Assembly: GCA_947650365.1 (NCBI GenBank)
Contig: OX393553.1
Coordinates: 42,083,949-42,147,948, forward strand
DNA: 64,000 nt
Direction: 5' to 3'
Origin: Chamaelirium japonicum
Lineage: Eukaryota > Streptophyta > Magnoliopsida > Liliales > Melanthiaceae
The notes under the pieces: model-generated
Seen by the model: the letters and a program-made list of their open reading frames with translations, nothing else
Database searches by the model: none
What the model was told of the DNA's origin: nothing
In this document: piece after piece, positions 62,733 to 64,000 of the stretch
Layout of the letters: every line of letters begins with the position of its first letter
Position numbering within the stretch: position 1 is the stretch's first letter
Program-made: the position numbers and the translations under genes

Positions 62733-63750
62733 CGTACAATCCATTCTAATTAATTCGTACGATCCATTCTAATTCATTCGCACGAATGTATCCATTCTAA
62801 TTCATTCGTACGATCCATTCTAATTCCTTCGTACGATCCATTCTTACTCATTAGCATGATCCATTCTAATTCATTCGTACAATCAATTCTAATTCATTCG
62901 CACGATCCATTCTAATTCATTCATATGATCCATTCCAATTCATTCGCACGATCCATTCTAATTCATTCGCACGATCCATTCTAATTCATTCGTACGATCC
63001 ATTCTAATTCCTTCGTACGATCCATTCTTACTCATTCGTACAATCCATTCTAATTCATTCGCACGATCCATTCTAATTCATTCGCACGATCCATTCTAAT
63101 TCATTCGTACGATCCATTCTAATTCCATTGTACGACCCATTATATTTCATTCGTATGATCCATTCTAATTCCTTTGTACCATCTATTCTAATTCATAAGT
63201 ACGATCCATTCTAATTCATTCGTACGATCCATTCTAATTCATTCGTACGATCCATTCTAATTCATTCGCATAATCTATTCTAATTCATTCATACGATCCA
63301 TTCTAATTCATTCGCACGATCCATTATAATTCATTCGTACGATCCATTCTAATTCATTCGTATGATCCATTCTTACTCATTCGTACGATCTATTCTAATT
63401 CATCCACACGAATGTATCCATTCTAATTCATTCATACGATCCATTCTAATTCCTTCGTACGATCCATTCTAATTCCTTCGTACGATCCATTCTAATTCAT
63501 TCATACGATCCATTCTAATTCATTTGTACGATCCATTCTAATTCCTTCGTACGATCCATTCTAATTCCTTTGTTCTAATTCATTCATACGATCCATTCTG
63601 ATTCATTCGTACGATTCATTCTAATTCAATCCATTCTAATTCATTCGTACGATCCATTCTTACTCATTCGTACGATCCATTCTAATTCATTCCATTCTAA
63701 TTCATTCCATTCGTACTCATTCGTACGATCCATTCTAATTCATTCCATTC
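62733..63750 (-). repeat. Satellite block, - orientation
   Basis: 1.0 kb. GACCCATTATATTTCATT at 63130. The last 120 bases contain short CATTCCATTC pentamer-like runs (63685-63750). Ends in a 14-bp palindrome. Confidence 0.92.
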
Positions 63751-63757
63751 GAATGGA
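63744..63757. repeat. 14-bp perfect palindrome at a strand switch
   Basis: TCCATTCGAATGGA joins the CATTCCATTC run to the next + block. Confidence 0.85.
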
Positions 63758-64000
63758 TTGTATGAATGAATTAGAATCGATCGTATGAATGAATTAGAAT
63801 GGATCGTACGAATGAATTAGAATGGATCGTACGAATGAATTAGAATGGATACATTCGTGCGAATGAATTAGAATGGATCGTACGAATGAGTAAGAATGGA
63901 TCGTACGAATGAAATAGAATGGATTGTACGAATGAATTAGAATGGATTCATTCGTGCGAATGAATTAGAATGGATCGTGCGAATGAATTAGAATGGATCG
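63751..64000 (+). repeat. Satellite block, + orientation (runs off the right edge)
   Basis: Matches the start of the 171/194-bp higher-order repeat: ACATT 28-mer, GAGTAAG at 63888, GAAATAG, GATTGTACG, TCATT 28-mer, GTGCG. Continues past the window. Confidence 0.92.

Larger units (their letters stand above)
1..64000. repeat. Strand-switching 23/28-bp satellite array (whole window)
   Basis: Every part of the window is built from a 23-bp monomer, core GAATGAATTAGAATGGAT plus spacer CGTAC, or its complement. A 28-bp form replaces the spacer with ACATTCGTGC. Monomers differ from the consensus by about 0-4 bases, often at the two CpGs of the spacer. Orientation flips about 100 times. The array runs off both ends of the window, so its full size is unknown. 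No gene, tRNA, rRNA or mobile element interrupts it. The class (satellite or minisatellite DNA of a eukaryote) is clear; the species and chromosomal site cannot be read from the sequence. Confidence 0.97.

Noticed and set aside
1..64000. Resemblance to human satellite II/III (GGAAT pentamers)
   Set aside because: GAATGG and GAATG occur in each monomer, but the unit is a fixed 23/28-mer with GATCGTAC and AATTAG, not degenerate pentamers. Only a distant analogy is possible.
1..64000. CENP-B-box-like motif from TTCG
   Set aside because: TTCGTGCGAATGAATTAG has TTCG but lacks the required CGGG half, so no box is present.
1..64000. Bacterial origin iterons or a plasmid repeat region
   Set aside because: 64 kb of repeats without one gene, with CpG decay and higher-order repeats, fits eukaryotic heterochromatin and not a replicon.
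1..64000. Transposon, telomere repeat, tRNA or rRNA insertions
   Set aside because: Reading both strands I saw no stretch of non-satellite sequence long enough to hold one; the irregular spots (for example 28041-28055, 30640, 46650) are under about 20 bases.
1..64000. Strand switching as a pure assembly artefact
   Set aside because: It cannot be excluded from sequence alone. However, shared variants across junctions, copies diverged by CpG transitions, and breaks inside monomers rather than at tidy ends are not what random misjoins would produce, so I treat the switches as real with that caveat.

Overview
The whole 64 kb window is one satellite-DNA array. I found no stretch of clearly non-repetitive sequence longer than a few tens of bases, and no protein-coding gene, RNA gene, transposon, telomere repeat or CRISPR array. 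The basic unit is a 23-bp monomer: the 18-base core GAATGAATTAGAATGGAT plus the spacer CGTAC. A minority 28-bp form has the same core followed by ACATTCGTGC (sub-variants TCATT, ATATT and AAATT in the extra five bases). Roughly 2,600-2,700 monomers fit in the window (estimated from length, not counted). An array of this size and variability points to a eukaryotic chromosome, in pericentromeric, centromeric or other heterochromatin. Nothing in it identifies the species. Substitutions cluster at the two CpGs of the monomer as CG to TG or CA, which suggests a genome that methylates CpG.

The unusual property is orientation. The array is a mosaic of about 95 segments whose strand alternates, from inverted pieces of one monomer up to blocks of about 3.6 kb (20987-24597 on + and 52329-55969 on -). 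By my block boundaries about 31.5 kb reads on + and 32.5 kb on -. Block '+' below means the core reads GAATGAATTAG on the top strand; '-' means the top strand shows its complement, CTAATTCATTC. Boundaries are placed by eye and are good to about 10 bp. Many switches sit in short palindromes (CGTACG, GATC, ATTCGAAT, AATT), including perfect palindromes of 22-28 bp.

Many switch points are not independent: the same junction, with the same flanking variants, recurs at two to six places kilobases apart. Ordered sets of variant monomers (cassettes) recur on both strands. Tandem higher-order repeats (HORs) of 171/194, 192, 309, 423 and 672 bp lie inside blocks; the 672-bp unit itself contains a strand switch. 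The picture is of an array that grows by duplicating segments that already contain inversions, with fold-back at palindromes as a plausible source of the inversions.

Layout: 1-5.3 kb large blocks; 5.3-16 kb many short blocks; 16-30 kb the largest blocks, with the 423-bp HOR (-), the 171/194-bp HORs (+), a near-perfect palindrome at 27.87 kb and the 309-bp HOR; 30-39.5 kb the densest switching; 39.4-49.8 kb a mixture of - blocks of 1.2-2.8 kb and short blocks; 49.8-64 kb large blocks with the 192-bp HOR at 58.5-60.2 kb. The open reading frames are by-products of the 69-base (3 x 23) coding period and are not annotated as genes.
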